DNA of 64,000 bases from Acetatifactor sp. (lineage in GTDB: Bacteria; Bacillota; Clostridia; Lachnospirales; Lachnospiraceae), in the NCBI GenBank assembly GCA_024693365.1, contig JAILLF010000058.1, positions 55,529 to 119,528 of the forward strand, read 5' to 3'. This document shows positions 44,326 to 52,614 of the stretch, one piece after another; the stretch's first letter is position 1; every line of letters starts with the position of its first letter. Made by a program: the position numbers and the translations under genes. The notes under the pieces are model-generated. The model did no database searches. It was given only the letters and a program-made list of their open reading frames with translations, and was not told where the DNA came from.

Positions 44326-45792
44326 ATGCTAAAGGATTTTAAGAAGTCGGAAAAACCCTCTGACGAGGAAGTGGAGGCAAGACTTGAGGACTTGCGGGCT
44401 AGACTGTTTGCGAAGCAGACGGAGATCCGAGATCATAAGTTGCCGGTGCTGGTTGTACTGGAAGGCTGGGGAGCTGCCGGGAAGGGGAGCATTCTGGGAA
44501 AGGTGATCCGAAATATTGATCCCAGGTTTTTTAAGACGGCGACCACACAGGCCAAAAGCGAGGATGAACTGAGAAAGCCATTTTTGTACCGTCATTTTGT
44601 GAAGATTCCCGAGGCTGGAAAGTTTGAATTTTTAGACGGCAGTTGGATGGATGAGGTGACAAGCGAATATCTTCAGGGAAAGTTGTCAAAGGAAGACTAT
44701 CAAAGTCGCATGGAGAGTATCAAGAAATTTGAGCGGCAACTGACGGACAACGGATATCTTGTGCTGAAATTCTTCTTCCACATCGACGAGAAGGAGCAGA
44801 AAAAACGCATCGACGGACTCCTGGAGAAAAAGAATACAAAGTGGCGCGTGTCAGACTGGGACCTTTGGCAGAATAAACACTATGACAAGTGCATGGATGC
44901 ATTTGAGGAGTATCTGCGCGAGACCAATCAGTCTCAGGCGCCCTGGTACGTGATCGATGCAAAGAATAAAAAATGGGCGGAGCTTCAGGTGCTTGAGATC
45001 ATGGTGAATGGCATTGACATGGCGCTTTCACGCGGTGCACAGGCGGTGCCCATCCTGCAAAACGTATTTCCACTCCGGAAGACTCCAAAGCTGGACAAGA
45101 TCCCGCTGAACAAATCCGTTCCAGAGGAAGAATACAAGCAAGAACTGGATAAGCTCCAAAAGAAACTTTCGAAATTACACAACGAGCTTTATCGCAAGCG
45201 CATTCCCGTGATCATCGCGTATGAGGGCTGGGATGCGGCCGGCAAGGGCGGAAACATCAAGCGAATCACCGGAGCGCTTGACCCGAGGGGCTTTGAAGTA
45301 CATCCGATCGCGAGTCCCGAGCCGCATGAGAAGGCCAGGCATTATCTCTGGAGATTCTGGACGAGGCTGCCGAGGTCGGGTCACGTGGCCATCTTTGACC
45401 GCACCTGGTACGGGCGTGTTATGGTAGAGCGTCTGGAAGGGTTCTGCTCGGAAAATGACTGGCAGAGAGCCTATAACGAAATCAATGAATTTGAAAAGGA
45501 ACTGACGGATTGGGGCGCAATTGTCATCAAGTTCTGGGTGCAGATCGACAAGGACACGCAGCTTGCACGCTTTACGGAGCGCCAGAACACGCTTGAGAAA
45601 CAGTGGAAGATCACGGATGAGGATTGGAGAAACCGTGAGAAGTGGGACCAGTATGAGGAGGCCATCAATGAGATGCTCCAAAAGACCAACACCACGACGG
45701 CACCTTGGTACGTGTTGGAGTCCAATGACAAGAAGTATGCCCGGATCAAGGCGCTGAAAATTCTGATCGAGGAGATCGAGAAGAGGCTATAG
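44326..45792 (+). CDS. Two-domain polyphosphate kinase 2 (polyphosphate:AMP phosphotransferase type)
   Basis: A 488-residue protein made of two PPK2 domains (about 1-235 and 265-488), as in class II PPK2 enzymes that phosphorylate AMP to ADP with polyphosphate. Walker A motifs are EGWGAAGKGS and EGWDAAGKGG. The second domain has the intact Walker B FDRTWYGR. In the first domain the matching segment is FLDGSWMDE, so only the C-terminal domain looks fully catalytic. GAGAGGAGG precedes the ATG. It may help regenerate ADP/ATP in energy-poor conditions. Confidence 0.93.
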   Translation: MLKDFKKSEKPSDEEVEARLEDLRARLFAKQTEIRDHKLPVLVVLEGWGAAGKGSILGKVIRNIDPRFFKTATTQAKSEDELRKPFLYRHFVKIPEAGKFEFLDGSWMDEVTSEYLQGKLSKEDYQSRMESIKKFERQLTDNGYLVLKFFFHIDEKEQKKRIDGLLEKKNTKWRVSDWDLWQNKHYDKCMDAFEEYLRETNQSQAPWYVIDAKNKKWAELQVLEIMVNGIDMALSRGAQAVPILQNVFPLRKTPKLDKIPLNKSVPEEEYKQELDKLQKKLSKLHNELYRKRIPVIIAYEGWDAAGKGGNIKRITGALDPRGFEVHPIASPEPHEKARHYLWRFWTRLPRSGHVAIFDRTWYGRVMVERLEGFCSENDWQRAYNEINEFEKELTDWGAIVIKFWVQIDKDTQLARFTERQNTLEKQWKITDEDWRNREKWDQYEEAINEMLQKTNTTTAPWYVLESNDKKYARIKALKILIEEIEKRL

Positions 45793-45806
45793 AAGGTCGG
45801 AGCATT

Positions 45807-45917
45807 ATGTTCATTCTTGCCATTGAACTTGTCATTGAATTTGCGCTTTTAGTAGTATACGTAATTGCGCAGAGAATCATGATCATGATCGAGCTTCCCT
45901 TTATGTTCTTGGAATAG
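45807..45917 (+). CDS. Possible very small membrane protein or remnant
   Basis: A 36-codon frame (MFILAIELVIEFALLVVYVI...) starting 15 bp after the PPK2 stop. It encodes one strongly hydrophobic helix. GGAG is close to the ATG (about 4 bp), which is tight. It could be a real small membrane protein or the first piece of the decayed membrane gene that follows at 45940. Evidence is weak. Confidence 0.3.
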   Translation: MFILAIELVIEFALLVVYVIAQRIMIMIELPFMFLE

Positions 45918-45939
45918 TATTTGTTTTTTTCACAATTTT

Positions 45940-46459
45940 TTGGAAAATAGGGACCTAGTCAGTTATTTCAATTATTTTCCAGCTTTCCTCATTGTGATTG
46001 TGATTCTTTCCATAAAGGGAATTTCGAGAGAAATCCGAAGAGAGATTCATAAAGAAAGATATGGTGATTATGGCGAAATAAGTTCAGAAAATGAGGAGCT
46101 CGCGGAAAAACGTGACATAGTACTGGAAAACGGTGATTTCATCATCAAACACAAGAAGATCCCTTACGAAACAATTGGGCATTTGCTGCTATTGCTCAGC
46201 GTTTTTCTTGTGCTGTCTGACTTGGGATGGGTGTATTGGACAGTTGCCGGAGACGATTGGAACTTACGCAGAGGGCCTGACGTACGGCTGGATCGCTTTG
46301 TCTGAGTTTATTTGGATTCCGCTGTCAGAGGCATGGACGTATGCAAAGATCTCTAAGGCATACAAGAGAAGGGTTTACGCTGTGACGTACCTTGCAAACG
46401 CTGCCTCTTTTTTGGCGGGTTGCTTGTTCCAATGGATGTTTACGGGGACACTTGTCTAA
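45940..46459 (+). pseudogene. Frameshifted membrane-protein gene
   Basis: Two overlapping frames together read as one membrane protein. The first (45940-46305) gives LVSYFNYFPAFLIVIVIL, a charged loop and TIGHLLLLLSVFLVLSDLGW, then turns into nonsense (RRGPDVRLDRFV). The second (open to 46459) continues sensibly with GTYAEGLTYGWIALSEFIWI and a final helix YLANAASFLAGCLFQWMF. The join is near 46250. No ATG starts the first frame (only TTG at 45940), so the 5' end is also damaged or includes the small frame at 45807. It is a decayed gene, or it carries sequencing errors. I do not recognise the family. Confidence 0.6.
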
Positions 46460-46483
46460 AGCTTGATCGGGGAGAAAAAACAA

Positions 46484-47134
46484 ATGATAAAAGCAGTTCT
46501 ATTTGACATGGACGGGACGTTGATCGATACGGAGAAATATTACAGGAAGTTCTGGCCCATGGCCATGGCGGAATTTGGATATCAGATGACGGACGAGCAG
46601 GTGCTGTCCATGCGGAGTCTAGGACGCCCCTTTGCGCCGGCCAGATTAAAGGAGTGGTTCGGTGAGGATTTAGATTACTATGCCATCCGTGCCCGCAGAA
46701 CGGAGATCATGGAGGAGTGCCTAGACAAAGAAGGCGTTCAATTGAAACCGGGAGCGGTGGAAATATTAGAAGAATTGCGGCGGCGGGGAATACCTGCCGC
46801 CGTAGCTACGGCCACGCCGCCGGAGCGGACGGAGAAATACTTAAATCTCACGGGGATCCGTCCATACTTTAGCCAGATTATCAGCGCAACGCAGGTGAAG
46901 GAAGGGAAGCCTTCTCCGGATATCTATCTGTACGCGTGTGAACAGCTTGGACTGGATCCGTCGGAATGCATGGCGGTGGAGGACGCGCCCAATGGGATTC
47001 TGGCAGCATATCGCGCAGGCCTGAGAGTTGTCATGGTGCCAGATCAGACCGGGCCGACGGAGGAACTGAAAAAGTATTTGTTTGCATGCGTTCCCAGATT
47101 GGATGACGTGGGGAAACTACAAATGGATGATTGA
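46484..47134 (+). CDS. HAD-superfamily phosphatase (beta-phosphoglucomutase-like)
   Basis: A 216-residue HAD hydrolase with motif I DMDGTLIDT, motif II in ATATPP, motif III lysine in KEGKPSPD and motif IV VEDAPNG. The helical cap between motifs I and II marks subclass I, as in beta-phosphoglucomutase and small sugar-phosphate phosphatases. The start was set at ATG 46484 after GGGGAGA. It is followed 13 bp later by the lipoprotein metalloprotease gene. The real substrate cannot be told from sequence. Confidence 0.9.
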   Translation: MIKAVLFDMDGTLIDTEKYYRKFWPMAMAEFGYQMTDEQVLSMRSLGRPFAPARLKEWFGEDLDYYAIRARRTEIMEECLDKEGVQLKPGAVEILEELRRRGIPAAVATATPPERTEKYLNLTGIRPYFSQIISATQVKEGKPSPDIYLYACEQLGLDPSECMAVEDAPNGILAAYRAGLRVVMVPDQTGPTEELKKYLFACVPRLDDVGKLQMDD

Positions 47135-47147
47135 GGAGAGGATTTTT

Positions 47148-48077
47148 ATGACGCATAACGTGAATGGAAAAGACATGGTACTGTCCTTGCCGTGGATATT
47201 GATGATCGCGATGCTTGCGGGCTGCAATGGTTCTGCGTTGGAAAACGGTGAGGCGCGCGGGCAAACGATCGTGACGTCTATAGAGACGGAAGAGAGTCAG
47301 GAGCTGGCGATGGTGGAAACCGTTCAGGACGAAGCCATAAAAATCAAGGCGCAGGACGTTTCTAGTTTTTTTGACGGAGCTTCCAAGGATCAGGTACGTA
47401 TGGAAGACTATGGGTATTTGGTAGGAGAGCGCTATGTCCTTTATTTTGATAAAGATACCTCGTTTCCGGGTGATTTGAAAAGGCAAATCGAAGAGATCAT
47501 GCTTATGGACGAGCAGGTTTTGGGAATTAGCTTTTCCGTAACGGACTTAGTGGAAAACAAGAATTGGCTCGAGGTATATTACGGAGACGTCTTTCGGGGG
47601 ATCCCGAAATATCAGGATAAGATTCACGTGATGTTGGCAAAGGATGAAAATGACGGAGCCATTCCGTGGACGGATGGAAACGAAATCATGCTGTTTGACT
47701 CGGATTTTGATCCCGACTATAGCTCGCGAGAGATGGTTTATCATGAAATTGCGCACGCGCTGCGCCTTCGCCATAGCTTGTTTTTGGGAAAAGTTTTGGA
47801 GGAGGGCATAGGAGTGTACGCACAATATCACGTTGCGCAGCTGCTGGATACGCCTTGCTGGTGCTGCATACAATTTCTTCAATCGTCCGCCGTCGGATTT
47901 GATGAAGCAGCCGTGGTGGCGGATCCGGAAGGAAAATTCCGTGAGTATAACCTAGGGGGAAGAAGTAAAGAGCAGCCGGAATATCAGTATGGTTTTCGCC
48001 TTATCACGTTTTTAATGGAGGAGTACGGAAATGACGTTATTCAGCGGTTAAGTACAAATGCCGCAAAATACCAGTGA
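47148..48077 (+). CDS. Lipoprotein zinc metalloprotease-like protein, probably frameshifted at its end
   Basis: A 309-residue secreted lipoprotein: signal peptide with lipobox LAGC (C26), an acidic linker, and a domain with a zincin motif H199-EIAH in VYHEIAHALRLRHS followed by EEGIGVYAQYH (third zinc ligand Glu likely). It is probably a cell-surface gluzincin-type peptidase. GAGGAGAGG precedes ATG 47148. The frame stops at 48077 after TNAAKYQ. One base fewer in the AAAA run at 48069-48072 would give NTSEDIENSLKKYGY ending at 48114, a far more natural C terminus, so a single-base indel is suspected. Loss of about 12 residues may or may not matter. Confidence 0.82.
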   Translation: MTHNVNGKDMVLSLPWILMIAMLAGCNGSALENGEARGQTIVTSIETEESQELAMVETVQDEAIKIKAQDVSSFFDGASKDQVRMEDYGYLVGERYVLYFDKDTSFPGDLKRQIEEIMLMDEQVLGISFSVTDLVENKNWLEVYYGDVFRGIPKYQDKIHVMLAKDENDGAIPWTDGNEIMLFDSDFDPDYSSREMVYHEIAHALRLRHSLFLGKVLEEGIGVYAQYHVAQLLDTPCWCCIQFLQSSAVGFDEAAVVADPEGKFREYNLGGRSKEQPEYQYGFRLITFLMEEYGNDVIQRLSTNAAKYQ

Positions 48078-48145
48078 AGACATTGAGAATTCCTTAAAAA
48101 AATATGGATATTAGGTCAATCCTGACTCCGGTTTTCCCGTGAACG

Positions 48146-48174
48146 TTGACTTTTATGACGGGGAATGATATCAT
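48146..48174 (+). promoter_or_regulatory. Promoter of ptb
   Basis: TTGACT (48146-48151), 17-bp spacer, TATCAT (48169-48174). A small hairpin CCGTAA-AAGA-TTACGG (48189-48204) lies in the leader. Confidence 0.75.
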
Positions 48175-48274
48175 TTCAAAGGATGTGCCGTAAAAGATTA
48201 CGGTGAAAGAATAAAGTAAGGCGCGAAGCCTATTCGGACGGAAAATGAGATCGCGCAGGAAAGGAACGAGAGAA

Positions 48275-49192
48275 ATGAAGAAGGGTTTTGACGACATTGT
48301 AGCAAAGGTGAAAGAGTGTGGCATGAAGAAGGTTGCCGTATCCGTTGCACAGGACAGCGCAGTGCTGGAGGCAGTTCGCGCGGCAAAGGATCGCGGCATC
48401 GCAGATGCGGTTCTGGTTGGTGACGAGGCAAAGATCAAAGAGATCGCTGCTCAGATCGGCGTAAACATTGATGATTTTGAGATCATCAACGAGCCCGACG
48501 TGATCCAGGCTTCCCTGACGGCAGTGAAGCTTGCGCATGACGGCAAGGTTGACATGTACATGAAGGGTCTGATCGACACCAAGAATTTCTTGAAGAGCGT
48601 GCTCGACAAGGAGGTTGGCCTTCGTACCGGCGGTCCCCTTTCTCACGTATGCGTGTTTGACATTCCCATGATCGATAAGCTTTTGTTCCTTACCGACGTT
48701 GCATTTATGACCTATCCTACGCTGGAGGACAAGGTTAGCATCATCAAGAACACCGTACCCGTATGTAATGCATGCGGCATCGTAAATCCGAAGGTTGCAC
48801 CCCTTGCGGCAGTTGAGGTTGTAAATCCCAAGATGCCCGCGACCGTTGAGGCTCAGCAGCTCACCGAGATGTGTGCAAACGGCGAGATCAAGGATTGCAT
48901 CGTTGACGGACCGCTGTCCCTTGACCTTGCCATTGATCCCGAGGCTGCAAAGCATAAGGGAGCAACCGATCGCAAGATCCAGGGTGACGCAGACGTTCTG
49001 CTCTTCCCTGACATTCATGCAGGCAACCTTGTTTACAAGGCACTCGTTCACACCGTACCCGGCGTAAAGAACGGATGCATCCTGACCGGAACCAAGGTCC
49101 CCGTGATCCTGACCAGCCGTTCCGACACCTTCGAAACAAAGGTGAACTCCATCGCGCTGGCAGCAGTCGTTGCCCACGAACTCAATAAATAA
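48275..49192 (+). CDS. ptb: Phosphate butyryltransferase
   Basis: A 305-residue phosphate acyltransferase that converts butyryl-CoA and phosphate to butyryl-phosphate. It is shorter than acetate Pta and has the Ptb pattern: MYMKGLIDTKNFLKSVLD, GGPLSHVCVFD, VDGPLSLDLAID, and GDADVLLFPDIHAGNLVYK near the end. The start was chosen at ATG 48275 (AGGAAAGGAACGAG upstream). butyrate kinase follows after a 333-bp gap that holds a long foldback element. The pair makes ATP from butyryl-CoA at the end of fermentation. Confidence 0.95.
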   Translation: MKKGFDDIVAKVKECGMKKVAVSVAQDSAVLEAVRAAKDRGIADAVLVGDEAKIKEIAAQIGVNIDDFEIINEPDVIQASLTAVKLAHDGKVDMYMKGLIDTKNFLKSVLDKEVGLRTGGPLSHVCVFDIPMIDKLLFLTDVAFMTYPTLEDKVSIIKNTVPVCNACGIVNPKVAPLAAVEVVNPKMPATVEAQQLTEMCANGEIKDCIVDGPLSLDLAIDPEAAKHKGATDRKIQGDADVLLFPDIHAGNLVYKALVHTVPGVKNGCILTGTKVPVILTSRSDTFETKVNSIALAAVVAHELNK

Positions 49193-49284
49193 GGCATTCC
49201 AACGTCTTATCACCATAAGAGATTCATTTAACGTTTGTCGCATGACGAAATGGTCCTAAAGCTTTCGATGACAGCAATTTGCAA

Positions 49285-49485
49285 AGCGTCTGCCGGATGA
49301 ACTCCCTCTTGGGAACAATTAGCCGGCAGCACTTAGCGAATCGGCTGGCCTCACGTGAGATTTCGAGGCATGTCTGAGGAGCTTTAGCTCCGAGTTTGCC
49401 TCGGAATCGAACACTCCGTGAGGACGGTCGATGAGCTTAGTGCAGTCCGAGCCGTTCCAAAGAGGGAGTTCATCCGGCAGACGCT
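49285..49485. repeat. 201-bp foldback (MITE-like) element between ptb and buk
   Basis: Its two ends are perfect 26-bp inverted copies (49285-49310 and 49460-49485), starting AGCGTCTGCCGGATGAACTC. The match continues inward with one mismatch (GGAAC/GTTCC). The whole element stays imperfectly complementary to an apex hairpin GGAGC-TTTA-GCTCC near 49398-49412. As RNA it would be one long rod. An internal stretch (AACAATTAGCCGGCAGCACT..., 49314 on) is about 85% alike to part of the foldback at 60162-60332, so the two belong to one family. There is no ORF inside. Confidence 0.9.
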
Positions 49486-49525
49486 AACCAAATAGGTTTC
49501 ACTAGAAAATTTAGGAGGATTTATC

Positions 49526-50593
49526 ATGGGTATTAAGAGTTTGATCATTAATCCTGGTTCTACGTCCACGAAGATTGGCGTGTTTGATGATGAGAACCTT
49601 TTGTTTGAGGAGACGCTTCGTCATACGACGGAGGAGATTTCCCAGTTCCCTACGATCGTGGACCAGAAGGATTTTAGAAAAAAGATTATCACGGATCTGT
49701 TGGCAAGTAAGAACTTTGACATGAAGAGCCTTAACATGGTTGTTGGCCGCGGCGGCATGTTAAAGCCCATTCCCGGTGGTACCTACGCAGTGACGGATGA
49801 CCTGCTTCATGACTTGGAGATCGGCAGGCAGGGACAGCATGCTTCTAATCTTGGCGGCATTCTGGCGAGAGAGATCGGTGATTCTCTTGGAATCCCTTCC
49901 TTCATCGTGGATCCCGTGGTTGTTGACGAGCTCGCTCCCGTTGCCCGTTTCTCCGGCGTTCCCGAGCTTCCCAGAACCAGCGTGTTCCATGCGCTGAACC
50001 AGAAGGCAGTTGCAAAGAGATATGCCAAGGAGATCGGCAAGCCTTACGAGACCCTTCGCCTGATCGTGGTTCACATGGGCGGCGGCGTTTCCGTTGGCGC
50101 TCACTTGAATGGCAAGGTTGTTGACGTATTTAACGCACTGGACGGCGACGGCGCATTCTCTCCCGAGAGAGCGGGCGCGGTTCCCGGCGGCGCATTGATC
50201 AAGATGTGCTTCTCCGGCAAGTACACCGAGAAGGAAGTATACTCCAAGATCGTTGGAAAGGGTGGCTTCAACGCTTACCTTGGCACCAACGACATGCGTG
50301 AGGTAACAAAGCGCGCAAATGCCGGCGATAAGCAGGCAGCTGCGGCAAAGGAAGCTTTCCTGTATCAGGTATCCAAGAACATTGGTTCCATGGCAGCAGT
50401 TCTGTATGGCAAGGTTGATCAGATCATCTTGACCGGCGGCATTGCTTACGGCGCGGACGTATGCGCGGCCATCAAGGAAAGATGTGGCTTCATCGCACCC
50501 TTCACCGTATATCCCGGCGAGGATGAGCTTTTGGCACTGGCGCAGGGCGGACTTCGCGTTCTTCGCGGCGAAGAGGAAGCAAAGCAATACTAA
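49526..50593 (+). CDS. buk: Butyrate kinase
   Basis: A 355-residue ASKHA-fold acid kinase that turns butyryl-phosphate and ADP into butyrate and ATP. It has the start [18 protein letters not shown], the [18 protein letters not shown] block typical of butyrate kinase, [16 protein letters not shown] and the late LTGGIAYG motif. TAGGAGG precedes the ATG. It follows ptb but is separated by the foldback element; whether one transcript covers both is open. A terminator follows. Confidence 0.96.
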   Translation: MGIKSLIINPGSTSTKIGVFDDENLLFEETLRHTTEEISQFPTIVDQKDFRKKIITDLLASKNFDMKSLNMVVGRGGMLKPIPGGTYAVTDDLLHDLEIGRQGQHASNLGGILAREIGDSLGIPSFIVDPVVVDELAPVARFSGVPELPRTSVFHALNQKAVAKRYAKEIGKPYETLRLIVVHMGGGVSVGAHLNGKVVDVFNALDGDGAFSPERAGAVPGGALIKMCFSGKYTEKEVYSKIVGKGGFNAYLGTNDMREVTKRANAGDKQAAAAKEAFLYQVSKNIGSMAAVLYGKVDQIILTGGIAYGADVCAAIKERCGFIAPFTVYPGEDELLALAQGGLRVLRGEEEAKQY

Positions 50594-50611
50594 TTCCATT
50601 ATGATTTTGAA

Positions 50612-50640
50612 GAGCCCTGCCGGACGGCAGGGCTTTTTTC
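50612..50640 (+). terminator. Intrinsic terminator after buk
   Basis: AGCCCTGCCG and CGGCAGGGCT pair perfectly around a 2-nt loop within this span, followed by TTTTTT. Confidence 0.93.
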
Positions 50641-50652
50641 TCCTGACAAAAC

Positions 50653-50772
50653 GTGTCACGGGGACGTTAAGAAAAAGATGACAGAAGCCGAAAAATCTGT
50701 TATGATAAAAAAAGTGAGTCCGTGAAGAAAGGACTCGCGGTAAACGTGTCAATAGACACGTCCCCGTGACAC
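50653..50772. repeat. Inverted repeat pair with GTGTCACGGGGACGT ends (REP-like)
   Basis: GTGTCACGGGGACGT (50653-50667) and its exact complement ACGTCCCCGTGACAC (50758-50772) flank about 90 bp that contain a promoter and two hairpins (GAGTCC/GGACTC, and ACGTGTC-AATA-GACACGT at 50744-50761). The GTCACGGGGACG core looks like dispersed palindromic repeats common in Clostridia, possibly REP/REPIN-like. There is no transposase nearby. Confidence 0.7.
50678..50706 (+). promoter_or_regulatory. Promoter of the HerA-like gene
   Basis: ATGACA (50678-50683), 17-bp spacer, TATGAT (50701-50706). It lies between the two arms of the inverted repeat, so the leader RNA would carry two hairpins and the right arm. 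Confidence 0.6.
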
Positions 50773-50798
50773 AAAACGTGAAATTGGAGGGTGAAGGT

Positions 50799-52496
50799 AT
50801 GTATTCTGAGGGTAAGATTTACATGGGATTGGCAAACGGCGAAAGAGTTTATCTGCCGCTTAACATGTGCAACAGGCACGGTTTGATTGCTGGCGCGAGC
50901 GGTACCGGAAAGACGATCACGATGAAGGTAATGGCAGAGTCCTTTGCGGACGCAGGCGTTCCCGTATTTCTGTGTGACGTGAAGGGCGACGTGTCGGGCA
51001 TGGCCACGGCCGGCGAACGAAACGAAGGCATGGAGAAGAGAATCGATAAGTTTGGAATCCGCGATGAATTCCAATACAAACCCTATTCCACCACGTTCTG
51101 GGACGTATACGGCGAAAACGGGCATCCCATCCGCGTGACGGTATCCGACATGGGTCCCGACCTTTTGAGCCGCCTTTTGGGCCTTTCCGAGGCGCAGGAG
51201 GGCGTTTTGAACATTGCATTCAAGATTGCCGATGACAAGGGGCTGCTTCTGATTGACTTAAAAGACTTGAAGGCACTCCTGAATTACTTAAGTGACCATC
51301 ATGAAGAATTCCTTACGACGTACGGAAACATTACCGCACAGTCCATCGGCGGAATCATCCGGGCAATCCTGCCCTTAGAGAGCCAGGGCGGCGATCTTTT
51401 CTTTGGTGAGCCTGACCTTGACATATTTGACTGGATCCGCACCGACATGTACGGGAAGGGCATGATCAACATGCTTGACTGCGTGAAATTGGTGCATAAT
51501 CCCAAGCTGTACGCCAGCTTTATGCTCTGGCTGATGGCGGAGCTCTTTGAGAGACTTCCCGAGGCAGGCGATGCCGACAAGCCCAAGCTTGTATTTTTCT
51601 TTGACGAGGCACACATGCTCTTTACGGACGCGCCGAAGGTGCTCCTTCAGAAGATTGAGCAGCTCGTGAAGCTGATCCGCTCAAAGGGCGTTGGCATCTA
51701 TTTCGTAACCCAGAGCCCGAGTGACATTCCTGACTCCGTTTTGGCACAGCTCTCCAACAGGGTGCAGCACGCACTGAGGGCATACACTCCTGCGGAGCAG
51801 AAGGCCGTTCGCGCTGCGGCAACTTCCTTCCGCGCAAATCCGGAGTTTAAGACGGAGGAAGTGATCATGGAACTTGGCGTCGGTGAAGCGCTGACCTCCT
51901 TCCTCGACGAGAAGGGTATTCCCACGATTGTTCAGTACACCAAGATCATTTGCCCGCAGAGCCTGATGGCGCCCTGTGAGGATTCCGTGAGAAGAATGAT
52001 GATGAAGGCTGACGGCATGAGCAAGTATGACGTCATGGTGGACAATGAGTCCGCTTATGAATTGCTCGCCGCGGCAAAGGAAAAAGCAGAGGAAGAGGCA
52101 AGGCTCGAGGCGGAGCGCGCGCAGCTTCAGAAGGAGCGCGAGGAGTGGGAGAAGCAGAAGGCGAAGGAAGAGGAAGAAGCCCGCAAGAAGCGCGAAAAGG
52201 AAGAGGAAGAGGCCCGCAAAAAGCGCGAGAAGGAAGAAGAGGCAGCCCGCAAGAAGCGTGAGAGGGAAGAGGAAGAAGCCCGCAAGAAGCGCGAGAGGGA
52301 AGAGGAAGCAGCCCGCAAGAAGAAGGAAAGGGAAGAAGAGGAAGCCAAGAAGAAAAAGGAGCGCGAGGAAGAGGCCAAGAAGAAAAAGAAGGATGCCGCA
52401 GCAGAGCGCAGAAAGGCAAAGATCGAGTCCCAACTCATCAGCACCGGCGGCCAGATTTTAAAGCGCGGACTTTTGAATACGCTGTTTAAGAAATAA
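50799..52496 (+). CDS. HerA-like ATPase (DUF853) with charged coiled-coil tail
   Basis: A 565-residue P-loop ATPase of the HerA/FtsK-like DUF853 family. Walker A is GASGTGKT, Walker B is LVFFFDEAHMLF, with a downstream VTQSPSDIPDSVLAQLSNRV sensor segment. The C-terminal 110 residues are an almost pure Glu/Lys/Arg helix of about ten-residue repeats (EEEARKKREK), ending in QLISTGGQILKRGLLNTLF. Related proteins are DNA-translocating helicases or anti-phage components, but the stand-alone DUF853 type has no settled role. The start is ATG 50799 with GGAGGGTGAAGG upstream. There are no nuclease (NurA) or other partner genes beside it. Confidence 0.88.
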   Translation: MYSEGKIYMGLANGERVYLPLNMCNRHGLIAGASGTGKTITMKVMAESFADAGVPVFLCDVKGDVSGMATAGERNEGMEKRIDKFGIRDEFQYKPYSTTFWDVYGENGHPIRVTVSDMGPDLLSRLLGLSEAQEGVLNIAFKIADDKGLLLIDLKDLKALLNYLSDHHEEFLTTYGNITAQSIGGIIRAILPLESQGGDLFFGEPDLDIFDWIRTDMYGKGMINMLDCVKLVHNPKLYASFMLWLMAELFERLPEAGDADKPKLVFFFDEAHMLFTDAPKVLLQKIEQLVKLIRSKGVGIYFVTQSPSDIPDSVLAQLSNRVQHALRAYTPAEQKAVRAAATSFRANPEFKTEEVIMELGVGEALTSFLDEKGIPTIVQYTKIICPQSLMAPCEDSVRRMMMKADGMSKYDVMVDNESAYELLAAAKEKAEEEARLEAERAQLQKEREEWEKQKAKEEEEARKKREKEEEEARKKREKEEEAARKKREREEEEARKKREREEEAARKKKEREEEEAKKKKEREEEAKKKKKDAAAERRKAKIESQLISTGGQILKRGLLNTLFKK

Positions 52497-52525
52497 TTGT
52501 TCACATTTATTTAACGTGATTTTTA

Positions 52526-52554
52526 TTGAAACGATCATAAAATTACGTTAAAAT
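52526..52554 (+). promoter_or_regulatory. Promoter of secA-prfB
   Basis: TTGAAA (52526-52531), 17-bp spacer, TAAAAT (52549-52554), about 60 bp before secA. Confidence 0.75.
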
Positions 52555-52614
52555 AGCCTTTGTATTTTGTAAAATAATGCGGCATCATGCCGTAAAAGCA
52601 GATAAGGAAAAGAA

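Noticed and set aside
49285..49485. tRNA or rRNA fragment
   Set aside because: The region is GC-rich and folded but is explained fully by self-complementary arms; no cloverleaf or rRNA core sequence is seen.
48230..50752. Long minus-strand frames opposite ptb and buk (337 and 330 codons)
   Set aside because: Shadows of highly expressed genes with biased codons; no start signals or recognisable domains.
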